A stretch of 28,599 nt of DNA from Lachnospiraceae bacterium (GCA_009774655.1 VSOD01000006.1:1-28599), one strand, 5' to 3'; positions 1 through 7,010 are shown, numbered from the stretch's first letter. A program made the numbers and translations. Notes: generated by a model from the sequence alone, not told the origin.

Positions 1-50
1 ATTCCGAATATTGATCAGAAATTTCGAAGTTTAGAAAAGGAGGGATAAAT

Positions 51-278
51 GTGGAAGTAAGGATATGGCCAAGGGGGTCAGAAGAAAAAGGCGGATATGC
101 CATGATGCCTATGAGAAAAAACATTCCGGTTGGCCGGGATGGATGGGAACTTACACAATGCCCGACGTGTGGATGTGAATGCTGGAGGACACCGCTTCTT
201 TCAGTAGTGCTTTCGCAGGGAGCCACAGCCTTATGTTCGGAATGCGCCCTGCGGAAAGGGGTGGACGGAGGACTATGA
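51..278 (+). CDS. Small zinc-knuckle protein, function unknown
   Basis: A 75-residue protein starting at GTG 51, chosen because a strong AAAAGGAGGG ribosome site ends about 7 bases upstream. An ATG at 102 is a weaker alternative. Four cysteine-type positions are visible: CPTCGCECW around residue 38 and CSEC near residue 62, giving two CxxC pairs typical of a small zinc ribbon. The stop codon overlaps the start of the next gene (ATGA), so the two are translationally coupled. I do not recognise a named family. Small zinc-ribbon proteins of this type are common just upstream of late regulators in Firmicutes phages. A nucleic-acid or protein-binding role is only inferred. Confidence 0.6.
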   Translation: MEVRIWPRGSEEKGGYAMMPMRKNIPVGRDGWELTQCPTCGCECWRTPLLSVVLSQGATALCSECALRKGVDGGL

Positions 279-484
279 AGTGTTCAATCTGCGGCAGGAA
301 ATTAAAGAATCGAAAGAGTATGGAGCTTGGATATGGGCCGGTCTGTTATAAAAGGAAATATAGTATTGCCCAGCATTCAAGCTGCAGGAATGCCGATATG
401 CCGGTATCAGCAGGAGACGAAACTGATCACAATCTTCCGGGACAAATATCCATGGAAGATTATCTGCAGATGCTTTTGGGGTAA
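275..484 (+). CDS. DUF6011-like zinc-finger protein
   Basis: A 69-residue protein whose ATG at 275 overlaps the previous stop by four bases, with GGAGG at 266-270 as ribosome site. The reading frame is open further upstream, but that part overlaps the preceding gene and lacks a ribosome site. The N-terminus carries MKCSICGRKL and then LGYGPVCYKR, i.e. CxxC and a third Cys inside a GxGP-C pattern. This matches small phage zinc-finger proteins of the DUF6011 type as I remember them. The C-terminus ends in a short hydrophobic helix (SMEDYLQMLLG). The role is unknown; the family occurs widely in siphophage and myophage early/middle regions. Confidence 0.7.
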   Translation: MKCSICGRKLKNRKSMELGYGPVCYKRKYSIAQHSSCRNADMPVSAGDETDHNLPGQISMEDYLQMLLG

Positions 485-525
485 TAAAAACGGAGAGCGC
501 TTTCGCAACCCTCCAACAGACAATT

Positions 526-542
526 AGATTATAACATAATCT
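526..542. promoter_or_regulatory. AT-rich perfect palindrome upstream of late regulator
   Basis: AGATTAT (526-532) and ATAATCT (536-542) form a perfect 7-bp inverted repeat around AAC. An outer CAATT (521-525) / AATTG (549-553) pair is nested around it. It lies 35-55 bases upstream of the regulator start at 578, in a 93-base intergenic gap, and it contains TATAAC/TATAAT-like -10 elements. An operator for the regulator or a promoter element is plausible. A terminator is unlikely because no T-run follows. Confidence 0.35.
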
Positions 543-577
543 GATATAAATTGAAATAAAATCAGGAGGGCGATTGC

Positions 578-1330
578 ATGAAAACAGACAACAAGAATAT
601 AGACGCCGGAAAGGCGGCGGCACTCAGAGCGGCCGGCTGGAGAAACGAGAGGATTGCCGCAGAAATGGGAATTACACCCGAAGCAGTAGAAGAAGTTCTG
701 CGTAATCATGCGGAAAAGCCGGCCCGGGAACAAAAATGCGAAGCCGTGGAAGAACAAAAACCAGAGAAAATCGTATGTCTCTCAGCGGCAGAATTGCGTG
801 AAATATATGAGAAGGCAGCTGTAATTGGGGCAAAAGAGGCGCTCAAGACATTTGGCCAAGAGCGGAAAAAGGAGTACAGCCACCGGGCCGACAAGCGGCT
901 TCGCAATACAAAACTTCTCCTGCGGAATTATCACATGCTGAAGGAGCATGCAGAAAAATCTGTTTTTGGACGGACGCAAATGAAAGAGTCGGCACTGGAT
1001 ATTCTGGAATCCATGATGTCCATCTATAATGACGAAGTTATCATCCAGAGTATCAAAAACAGTGCCACCAGGACAGCTATTATTGTATCTCATATTGAAA
1101 TTATGTTCGAATTATATTATTCTTACTGTGACAGATCTACCAATAGGGAGATAGACTTGCGTCGATACAACGTGGTATGGGATATGTATATGGCAGCGGA
1201 TACACTATCGGCTAAGGAGATTGCGGAAAAACGGAAGATTTCTAAGGAAAGCGTGTATTCGGATCTCCGGGTGGGGATTGAGAGGTTGACGGCACTCATT
1301 TTTGGCGTGGACGGGCTGAACGTTCGATGA
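578..1330 (+). CDS. Late transcription regulator, ArpU/sigma-like
   Basis: A 250-residue protein with an AGGAGG ribosome site 8-10 bases before ATG 578. Residues about 10-45 look like a helix-turn-helix (ALRAAGWRNERIAAEMGI). The C-terminal 45 residues resemble sigma-70 region 4 (LSAKEIAEKRKISKESVYSD). The middle is helical with many charged residues. Phage proteins with this end-domain are annotated ArpU or RinA-like and control late gene transcription just upstream of terminase operons. The position here, right before a promoter-like region and the packaging genes, fits. The N-terminal HTH is an addition to the usual shorter ArpU form (about 140-160 residues). The DNA target is inferred to be in 1356-1390 and is not shown. 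Confidence 0.7.
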   Translation: MKTDNKNIDAGKAAALRAAGWRNERIAAEMGITPEAVEEVLRNHAEKPAREQKCEAVEEQKPEKIVCLSAAELREIYEKAAVIGAKEALKTFGQERKKEYSHRADKRLRNTKLLLRNYHMLKEHAEKSVFGRTQMKESALDILESMMSIYNDEVIIQSIKNSATRTAIIVSHIEIMFELYYSYCDRSTNREIDLRRYNVVWDMYMAADTLSAKEIAEKRKISKESVYSDLRVGIERLTALIFGVDGLNVR

Positions 1331-1355
1331 ATCTTCCAGCTAAAAAAACTTTACA

Positions 1356-1384
1356 TTGACAATACAATATAAAAGTGAGAAAAT
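1356..1384 (+). promoter_or_regulatory. Candidate late promoter
   Basis: A consensus -35 TTGACA lies at 1356-1361. After a 17-base spacer comes GAAAAT at 1379-1384, which matches four of six bases of the -10 consensus. A good -35 with a poor -10 fits an activator-dependent promoter. It sits directly after the late regulator gene and would give a leader of about 55 bases before the terminator at 1416. Confidence 0.5.
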
Positions 1385-1390
1385 TGTATT
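1361..1390. promoter_or_regulatory. 8-bp inverted repeat overlapping the promoter
   Basis: AATACAAT (1361-1368) and ATTGTATT (1383-1390) are exact reverse complements separated by 14 bases. Their centres are 22 bp apart, about two helical turns. The repeat overlaps the last base of the -35 and the whole -10 candidate, so a dimeric regulator bound here would contact RNA polymerase. The late regulator at 578-1330 is the obvious candidate binder, but this is inference. Confidence 0.45.
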
Positions 1391-1415
1391 CGTAAAATTC
1401 TAAATCAAACGTTGG

Positions 1416-1448
1416 GGAAGTCCGAAAGAGGATCGGACTTCCTTTTTT
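1416..1448 (+). terminator. Strong intrinsic terminator
   Basis: A perfect 10-bp stem, GGAAGTCCGA (1416-1425) with TCGGACTTCC (1433-1442), encloses a 7-base loop and is followed by six T (1443-1448). It would end the regulator transcript. It also stands between the candidate promoter at 1356 and the symporter gene, so downstream expression from that promoter would need read-through or antitermination. Confidence 0.85.
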
Positions 1449-1529
1449 GTGCAATTTTTCCGGGAAAGGAGATGGGGCAGGGAGAGGATGGCATGAGGGC
1501 TCCTCCAAAAGAAAATAAGGAGGAATACC

Positions 1530-2915
1530 ATGAATTACACTTTGATCGTGCTGTTGGCCTATGCGGTGGTAATGTTTGGGGCAACGGTGCTTATAACAAA
1601 AAAAGAGGGCAATGTTGAAAGGTTTTGTGTCGGGAATAGAGATATCGGGTGGGGAATATCCGCGCTGAGCATAGCCGCAACATGGATATGGGCGCCAGCG
1701 CTGTTCACGTCAACTGAGAACGCATACACAAAGGGCTTTGCAGGGCTCTTCTGGTTCCTGGTACCGAATGTGTTTTGCCTGATACTGTTCATCCCTTTTG
1801 CAAAAAGGATAAGGGAAGAAATGCCGGAGGGGATCACTCTTTCCGGGTATATGTATGAAAAATACCGGTCCGGTTCCGTGAAGAACATTTACCTGCTCCA
1901 GCTCGGTGTGTTGTCGGTATTATCTACCGGGGTGCAGCTGCTTGCAGGCAGCAAAATTTTAAGTATGCTTACCGGGATCCCTTTTACCGCCATGACGGTG
2001 ATCATGGCGGCGATTGCGTTTTCCTATTCCCAGTTTTCCGGGATAGGAGCCTCGATACTGACAGATGCTATTCAGATGGTCTTCATGTTGGCCGCCAGCA
2101 TAAGTTTTGTGGCTTTTGGTGTAAAGAATGGTGGAGGGCTGGAAACGCTGCTTACGGGTTTAAGAGGGGCCACAGGGGATGCCGGACACCTATTCTCTGC
2201 AAGAGGATGGGAAATTTTCCTCGGATTCGGGCTTCCGACCACAATCGGGCTTATATCCGGGCCGTTTGGGGATCAGTGTTTTTGGCAGAGGGCTTTCTGC
2301 GTGAAAAAAAGCAGGATAGACAGGGCATTTCTAGTAGGAGCTCTGCTGTTTGGCATTGTGCCGCTGGCAATGGGGATCCTCGGATTTATCGGCGCCGGCA
2401 TGGGGTATGTTGCGGTGGATACCGGAGTGATCAATTTTGAACTGATAAGCACATTGTTTCCGGCCTGGGCGGTAATTCCGTTTTTATTTATGATCATTTC
2501 TGGTCTGCTGTCCACGATTGACAGTAACCTATGCGCAGTATCATCCCTCACAACAGACATTTTTCAGAAAAATACAATGTGGAAAACAAAACTCTCCATG
2601 ATTTTGCTGTTGGCTGCCGGCATTGCGGTAGCGAATATCCCGGGACTGACGGTAACACACCTCTTCCTGATATATGGAACTTTTAGAGCCTCCACATTGT
2701 TGCCGACGGTTCTTACACTTAAAGGCGTAAGGCTGGCGCCGCAGGGCATAGTCGCAGGAGTTATCCTTGCCATGATGATCGGACTGCCGGTGTTCGGGTA
2801 TGGAAATATAAAAGGAATCGCTATTTGCAAGACTGCAGGGAGTCTTCTGACCGTTATCCTCTCCGGCGCCGTGGCCCTGGCAGTAACCAGAAAGCGGGGT
2901 GAGGACCATGGGTGA
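1530..2915 (+). CDS. Sodium:solute symporter (SSS family, DUR3/PutP-like)
   Basis: A 461-residue integral membrane protein with roughly 12-13 hydrophobic segments spread over its whole length, close to the family norm. The ribosome site is AAGGAGG, with ATG at 1530. Residues 49-60 (AATWIWAPALF) recall the first core helix of DUR3-type urea transporters. GLLSTIDSN places S328/T329 at the position where SSS proteins bind sodium (Na2 site) in the eighth core helix, followed by AVSSLTTDIF as in PutP/DUR3. The family imports small solutes (proline, urea, pantothenate, sialic acid) with Na+; the substrate here cannot be read. It overlaps the PP-loop gene by 8 bases, so the two are probably made together. 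A full-length SSS carrier between a late regulator and terminase is odd for a phage. It looks intact. Confidence 0.9.
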   Translation: MNYTLIVLLAYAVVMFGATVLITKKEGNVERFCVGNRDIGWGISALSIAATWIWAPALFTSTENAYTKGFAGLFWFLVPNVFCLILFIPFAKRIREEMPEGITLSGYMYEKYRSGSVKNIYLLQLGVLSVLSTGVQLLAGSKILSMLTGIPFTAMTVIMAAIAFSYSQFSGIGASILTDAIQMVFMLAASISFVAFGVKNGGGLETLLTGLRGATGDAGHLFSARGWEIFLGFGLPTTIGLISGPFGDQCFWQRAFCVKKSRIDRAFLVGALLFGIVPLAMGILGFIGAGMGYVAVDTGVINFELISTLFPAWAVIPFLFMIISGLLSTIDSNLCAVSSLTTDIFQKNTMWKTKLSMILLLAAGIAVANIPGLTVTHLFLIYGTFRASTLLPTVLTLKGVRLAPQGIVAGVILAMMIGLPVFGYGNIKGIAICKTAGSLLTVILSGAVALAVTRKRGEDHG

Positions 2916-3693
2916 AATACTTGGAAGAAAGCAGCGGATTAAAAATTCTGAATGGATCGAGGCATTCGCAAAGATCGAGCAGGCTGTGAGTCGGAAAGAG
3001 CTGGATCAGCTGGTGGATAAAACCGTGAAGGAGATCAAAAAGAAAACCAAAGGCAAGAAAGCCGCATATGCATGGAGCGGCGGAAAGGATTCCTTAGTCC
3101 TAGGGGAAATCTGCCGTATGGCGGGGATATCCCCCTGTGTGCTCGTTATCTGCAATTTGGAGTACAAAGCGTTTATAGAATGGGTAGATGCTCATAAGCC
3201 TCCGGAATTGTCCATAATCAACACAGGGCAGGACATGAAATGGCTGGCCGCTCATCCGCATATGCTTTTCCCAAAGGACAGTAAATATGCGTCTATGTGG
3301 TTCCAGATCGTTCAGCATAGAGGGCAGGCGAAATATTTCAAAGAAAACCAGCTGGATATGATGCTTTTGGGGCGCCGGCGGGCAGATGGGAACTATGTGG
3401 GATGGGGAGACAATATCTATACCAACAATCAGGGCGTGACGAGATACAGCCCGCTCTCCGACTGGACACATGAACAACTGCTGGCATATATCCATTATTA
3501 CAATCTGGAGATGCCGCCGATCTATGACTGGAAAAACGGGTATCTCTGCGGCACGCATCCATGGCCGGCAAGACAGTGGACCGGAAGCGTGGAAAATGCC
3601 TGGGCAGAGATCTATGAGATAGACGGCTCTATTGTAACGGAGGCGGTAGAACATATCCAGAGCGCAAAAGACTTTCTGGATAGTCTGAAATAA
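2908..3693 (+). CDS. PP-loop ATPase, PAPS-reductase family
   Basis: A 261-residue protein. ATG 2908 is chosen over GTG 2899 because GGTGAGG sits at 2898-2904; it overlaps the symporter stop by 8 bases. The N-terminal ~50 residues are charged helix. SGGKDS at residues 57-62 is the pyrophosphate-binding PP-loop of the N-type ATP pyrophosphatase/PAPS-reductase (adenine nucleotide alpha hydrolase) superfamily. LLGRRRADG and SPLSDWTHEQLLAYI are the usual downstream motifs. YDWKN then CGTHPW near the C-terminus supply one conserved-looking cysteine. The family adenylates substrates and releases PPi, often to insert sulfur or nitrogen; DndC, TilS and QueC share the fold. The phage homologues' substrate is unknown. 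True PAPS reduction is unlikely, because the ECGLH-type C-terminal motif of assimilatory PAPS reductases is not seen. Confidence 0.85.
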   Translation: MGEILGRKQRIKNSEWIEAFAKIEQAVSRKELDQLVDKTVKEIKKKTKGKKAAYAWSGGKDSLVLGEICRMAGISPCVLVICNLEYKAFIEWVDAHKPPELSIINTGQDMKWLAAHPHMLFPKDSKYASMWFQIVQHRGQAKYFKENQLDMMLLGRRRADGNYVGWGDNIYTNNQGVTRYSPLSDWTHEQLLAYIHYYNLEMPPIYDWKNGYLCGTHPWPARQWTGSVENAWAEIYEIDGSIVTEAVEHIQSAKDFLDSLK

Positions 3694-3704
3694 AACGTTT
3701 TCAC

Positions 3705-3744
3705 TTGACAGCGCTTGCAGGCAAATGTCCGCAATGGCTGTCAA
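3705..3744. repeat. Nested inverted repeat in intergenic gap
   Basis: TTGACAGC (3705-3712) pairs exactly with GCTGTCAA (3737-3744), and an inner TTGC/GCAA pair extends the stem. It is followed only by TTTTG, so it is a weak terminator at best. It lies in the 125-base gap between the first PP-loop gene and the first ParB-like gene. TTGACA at its left arm could also be a -35, with no good -10 at the right distance. An operator or a processed hairpin is equally possible. Confidence 0.35.
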
Positions 3745-3818
3745 TTTTGCTATTTGCAGATGGCATATAGATTATACGTTGCAGACGCTCCTACAAAATT
3801 ATTTTGGAGGATGCGTAC

Positions 3819-4454
3819 ATGAAAGTGGTAAAGATGAAATTGGCTGACTTGGTAAAACCTGAAAAGAATGTCAGGATTCATACAGAGCAGCAGATCAAAG
3901 AATTTCGCCGGAGCGTGGAAATGTTCGGGCAGATCAGGCCGATTGTCGTGGATGAAAAGAATATCATTCTGGCAGGAAATGGCCTGTATGATACCCTCGT
4001 TGCGATGGGGAAGGACACAGCAGACGTGTACCAGTATGACAATCTCACTGAAAATCAGAAAAAGAAGCTGACGATCGCCGACAATAAGATTTTCAACCTG
4101 GGGATTGAGAACCTGGAAACACTAAACAGCTTTTTGGAGGACCTGCAGGGCGATTTGGATATTCCCGGATTTGATGAAGAAATACTGAAACAGATGGTAT
4201 CGGAGGCTGAGGATATCACGAGCAAACTTTATGAGTATGGTAATCTTGATGAAGACGAGATACAAAGCATTAAGAAGGCAGCAGAGAAAAGAAATCAGCA
4301 GATGCAGAAGATAGAGACCGGCCAGGGAGAGCCGCAGACGGAGCAGGAACCGATCACAATAGTGCATCAGGAGCCAGTAGCAGATAATGAGGATTCCATC
4401 GAAATAAGAAAATCTGTCGTCTGCCCGAAATGTGGGGAAAAGATATGGCTATAA
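3819..4454 (+). CDS. ParB/Srx-fold protein, methylase-type N-domain plus CPxCG tail
   Basis: A 211-residue protein. ATG 3819 has GGAGG at 3806-3810; the TTG at 3804 is rejected because it precedes that site. Residues 5-75 show the ParB/sulfiredoxin nuclease-like fold: LADLVKPEKNVRIH, then a SVEMFGQIRPIVVD strand-helix, then IILAGNGLYDTLVAMG. Residues 75-125 (LTENQKKKLTIADNKI to GFDEEILKQM) match the segment that joins ParB domains to DNA methyltransferases in phage ParB-methylase fusions. Here no methylase follows. Instead there is a Q/E-rich linker and a final CPKCGEKIWL (C202, C205), half a zinc knuckle. The stop overlaps the next PP-loop gene by 10 bases. Some proteins with this fold are nucleotide-binding or nuclease-like; the activity here is unknown. 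Confidence 0.8.
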   Translation: MKVVKMKLADLVKPEKNVRIHTEQQIKEFRRSVEMFGQIRPIVVDEKNIILAGNGLYDTLVAMGKDTADVYQYDNLTENQKKKLTIADNKIFNLGIENLETLNSFLEDLQGDLDIPGFDEEILKQMVSEAEDITSKLYEYGNLDEDEIQSIKKAAEKRNQQMQKIETGQGEPQTEQEPITIVHQEPVADNEDSIEIRKSVVCPKCGEKIWL

Positions 4455-5593
4455 AGAGATGTCAGGCCAGTATTGATGTGGTGGAAGCTGCAAAGATCAG
4501 GATTCGGAACATTTTCCGAAATGGTCTTCCGGTTTATATGTCTTTCAGCGGTGGGAAAGACAGCCTTTGCTTGTCTCAGCTTGTAATGAACCTGATACAG
4601 ACAGGCGAGATTAATCCGGCACAGCTTATTGTGCAATTCATTGATGAAGAAGCCATTTTCCCATGCATAGAGGAAAAGGTACGGGAATGGCGAAAGAAAT
4701 TTATGTTAGTTGGAACAAAGTTTGAGTGGTTCTGTCTTGAGGTGAAGCACTACAACTGCTTTAATGAACTGTCCAACGATGAAACCTTTATCTGTTGGGA
4801 CAGATATAAAAAAGATGTATGGGTAAGGCAGCCACCATCATTCGCAATTCGGGATCATCCGCTTTTGCGACCTCGTATAGATGCGTATCAGGATTTTTTG
4901 CCGCGGCTATGCACAGATGGAATCACTATAACTGGTGTCCGGACAGCGGAATCAGTGCAGCGGTTGCAATATATTGCAGCTATGGGGCGTGCAGGGAAAA
5001 TGATAACAAAAAGACACCAAACTTTTCCGATTTATGATTGGAAAAACAATGATGTTTGGCTTTATCTCCTGCGGGAAAAAGTGGATATTCCAGAGGTATA
5101 CCTGTTTTTATGGCAGTCCGGGACAAGGAAGGGACAGCTGAGAGTATCGCAGTTTTTCTCTATTGACACGGCCAAGAGCCTTGTGAATATGAATGAGTAT
5201 TATCCGGATCTGATGGAGCGGATCATACAAAGGGAACCAAACGCCTATCTCGCAGCTTTGTATTGGGACAGTGAGATGTTCGGAAGGACTACAGCTGCCA
5301 GAAAGCAAAATGAAAATGGCAGCGACGAAAGAGATTATAAAGTGGCACTTCTGGAACTGTTTTCTGATATGGATGGAAATTTTAGGACAGAGCACAAACG
5401 ATATGTGGCGAATCGGTATCGGAATTTTTTCATGAGTGTTTCTGCTATTGCGGACAATAAGGATTGCAAAGCAATTTATGAAGGACTTATATCCGGCGAT
5501 CCGAAGATGCGCACATTCCGAGCGCTATACCAGAAAATATACGGGAAATATATTATGGAAGCAAAGAAAAAGGAGAGGATGGCAAATGGATAA
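4445..5593 (+). CDS. DUF3440 PP-loop protein (IbrA-like)
   Basis: A 382-residue protein. ATG 4445 is preferred because GGGGAAAAG precedes it; ATG 4430 lacks a ribosome site. SGGKDS at residues 35-40 is the PP-loop. Further motifs are TITGVRTAES and FPIYDWKNNDVWLYL, as in PAPS-reductase-family proteins. The extra C-terminal ~150 residues, helical and rich in aromatic and basic residues, are typical of the long DUF3440/IbrA group. IbrA in E. coli is known as a regulator paired with the ParB-like IbrB; the biochemical activity is not settled as far as I know. Here the partner ParB-like gene overlaps by 8 bases. It shares YDWKN with the shorter PP-loop protein upstream, but the two are different subfamilies, not tandem duplicates. 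Confidence 0.85.
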   Translation: MAIKRCQASIDVVEAAKIRIRNIFRNGLPVYMSFSGGKDSLCLSQLVMNLIQTGEINPAQLIVQFIDEEAIFPCIEEKVREWRKKFMLVGTKFEWFCLEVKHYNCFNELSNDETFICWDRYKKDVWVRQPPSFAIRDHPLLRPRIDAYQDFLPRLCTDGITITGVRTAESVQRLQYIAAMGRAGKMITKRHQTFPIYDWKNNDVWLYLLREKVDIPEVYLFLWQSGTRKGQLRVSQFFSIDTAKSLVNMNEYYPDLMERIIQREPNAYLAALYWDSEMFGRTTAARKQNENGSDERDYKVALLELFSDMDGNFRTEHKRYVANRYRNFFMSVSAIADNKDCKAIYEGLISGDPKMRTFRALYQKIYGKYIMEAKKKERMANG

Positions 5594-6107
5594 TAAGATA
5601 ACCAGTCCGCTGTCAACACTCCGGTGGGTAGACAGAGGGGGAGTGAGGCCAAATGACTACAACCCAAATAAGGTATCAAAACAGAATCTGGAATTGCTAA
5701 GGCAATCCATACTTGCTAATGGATGGACATTGCCGATTGTAGTGAGGCCGGATTTCACGATTATTGACGGATTTCACAGATGGACGGTTGCCGGAGAAGA
5801 GCCCTTGGTTTCCATGCTGGATGGGAAAGTACCAGTAGTAATCGTGGAGCATAAAGATAAAGCTGGTAATATCTATGGAACTGTTACGCATAACAGGGCA
5901 AGAGGTACGCATTTGCTGGGGCCCATGAAAGCGATTGTAAAGGAGTTGATGGCAGAAGGAAAATCCGTGGAAGAGATTGGAAAGCAGCTGGGTATGAGGC
6001 CGGAGGAAATATTCCGACTTTCCGAGTTTTCTAAAGAGGATTTCCTGAAAATGATGATCAAGCCAGAACAGGGGTTCTCGAAAGCGGAATTTATAACGAA
6101 GATTTAA
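5586..6107 (+). CDS. ParB-like protein (IbrB-like)
   Basis: A 173-residue protein starting at ATG 5586 with AGGAGAGG at 5572-5579, overlapping the IbrA-like gene by 8 bases. The frame is open further upstream but lies inside the previous gene. Residues 15-95 form a ParB/Srx domain: RPNDYNPNKV, LRQSILANGWTLPIVV, IIDGFHRW (residues 59-66; compare DGQHR/GxHR motifs of the fold) and a VPVVIVEH strand. NRARGTHLLGPM is a hallmark of phage/IbrB members. A C-terminal HTH-like segment (SVEEIGKQLGMRPEEIFRLSEF) suggests DNA binding. IbrA/IbrB pairs are widespread in phages and islands. It closes the cassette, with a terminator 32 bases downstream. Confidence 0.85.
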   Translation: MDNKITSPLSTLRWVDRGGVRPNDYNPNKVSKQNLELLRQSILANGWTLPIVVRPDFTIIDGFHRWTVAGEEPLVSMLDGKVPVVIVEHKDKAGNIYGTVTHNRARGTHLLGPMKAIVKELMAEGKSVEEIGKQLGMRPEEIFRLSEFSKEDFLKMMIKPEQGFSKAEFITKI

Positions 6108-6139
6108 TGTTATAACAAATAATATTCGTATGGCCAAAG

Positions 6140-6170
6140 GGGAACGGGCGTAATGTCTCGTTCCCTTTTT
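6140..6170 (+). terminator. Intrinsic terminator after ParB-like gene
   Basis: GGGAACG (6140-6146) pairs with CGTTCCC (6159-6165) over a 12-base loop, followed by TTTTT (6166-6170). It separates the accessory cassette from the terminase genes, so the latter need read-through or their own promoter; no clear promoter is seen in the 40 bases that follow. Confidence 0.75.
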
Positions 6171-6209
6171 AAATTTAATCAAAACAAAACAATGGCGAGG
6201 TGGTGGTAA

Positions 6210-7010
6210 ATGGCAAGGGTTAGAAGTCCAAACAGTATTGAAGCTGAGCAGTTATATCATGATGGAATGAAATTAGTTGATATAGCAAAGCAATTTGGAG
6301 TTCCGGCAAGTACAGTGCGTAGATGGAAATCGACACAAAAATGGGATGATAACAACCCTGATCAGTGCAAAAAAAAACAAAACGAGCGCTCGGATAATTC
6401 TGATAAAAGTAAAGCGAACGTTCGGAAATCAAGAGGAGCCCCAAAGGGTAATAAGAATGCTGTTGGACATGTCTCTTCCGTTCCTAAACGAAATAAGAAT
6501 GCGGAGAAGCATGGAGCATATTCTACAATCTATTGGGATGCACTGGATGAGGAAGAAGTATCACTCATGCAGGAGATTTCACATAACGAAGAGGAACTGC
6601 TACAACAGCAGATTGCTATGTATAGTGTACGGGAACGTAAGTTCATGCATCAGATTAAGAAATTTAAAGAGAAATCAGAAAAGGGATTGTATGTTAAAGG
6701 AGTGACAAAAAAGGTAAGAACTGATTTTGATGAAAATGGAAATAAATCTGGTAAAGTGGAAGAGACAAATACCGACACAGAATATGCTATCAAGGGACTG
6801 GCCACCCTGGAGGCGGAGTTGACAAAAATACAGCGCGCGAAGACAAAATGCATTGATTCGTTGATCAGGCTGCGCATAGCTGATGAACGGCATGACTATT
6901 TAATGAATGGATGGAAGTCAAAAATGGAAGATGATAACGCTGGTATTGATAATGGGGAAGCAGATGACGTAATGATATATCTTCCGGAAAATGGACGTGA
7001 TAAGAAATGA
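6210..7010 (+). CDS. Terminase small subunit
   Basis: A 266-residue protein with GAGGTGG upstream of ATG 6210. Residues 5-45 form the DNA-binding helix-turn-helix (AEQLYHDGMKLVDIAKQFGVPASTVRRW). A linker with GAPKGNKNAVGH and NKNAEKHGAYS follows, a pattern typical of Firmicutes small terminases of the YqaS/XtmA kind. A central coiled-coil-like oligomerisation region (EEVSLMQEISHNEEELLQQQ) comes next, with a charged tail. It recognises the packaging site and hands DNA to the large subunit encoded next (ATGA overlap). GC is visibly lower than in the head genes. Confidence 0.9.
   Translation: MARVRSPNSIEAEQLYHDGMKLVDIAKQFGVPASTVRRWKSTQKWDDNNPDQCKKKQNERSDNSDKSKANVRKSRGAPKGNKNAVGHVSSVPKRNKNAEKHGAYSTIYWDALDEEEVSLMQEISHNEEELLQQQIAMYSVRERKFMHQIKKFKEKSEKGLYVKGVTKKVRTDFDENGNKSGKVEETNTDTEYAIKGLATLEAELTKIQRAKTKCIDSLIRLRIADERHDYLMNGWKSKMEDDNAGIDNGEADDVMIYLPENGRDKK

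Noticed and set aside
1412..1618. Plus-strand 68-codon frame over the terminator
   Set aside because: It spans the terminator hairpin and runs into the symporter start in another frame, with no ribosome site.
2899..2907. Upstream GTG start for the first PP-loop gene
   Set aside because: The ribosome site GGTGAGG overlaps it; ATG 2908 is correctly spaced.
2908..3693. True assimilatory PAPS reductase
   Set aside because: The PP-loop is present, but the C-terminal ECGLH-type motif is not seen and no other sulfate assimilation gene is nearby.
3705..3733. Promoter from TTGACA at 3705
   Set aside because: No acceptable -10 lies 16-18 bases downstream; the hairpin reading is better supported.
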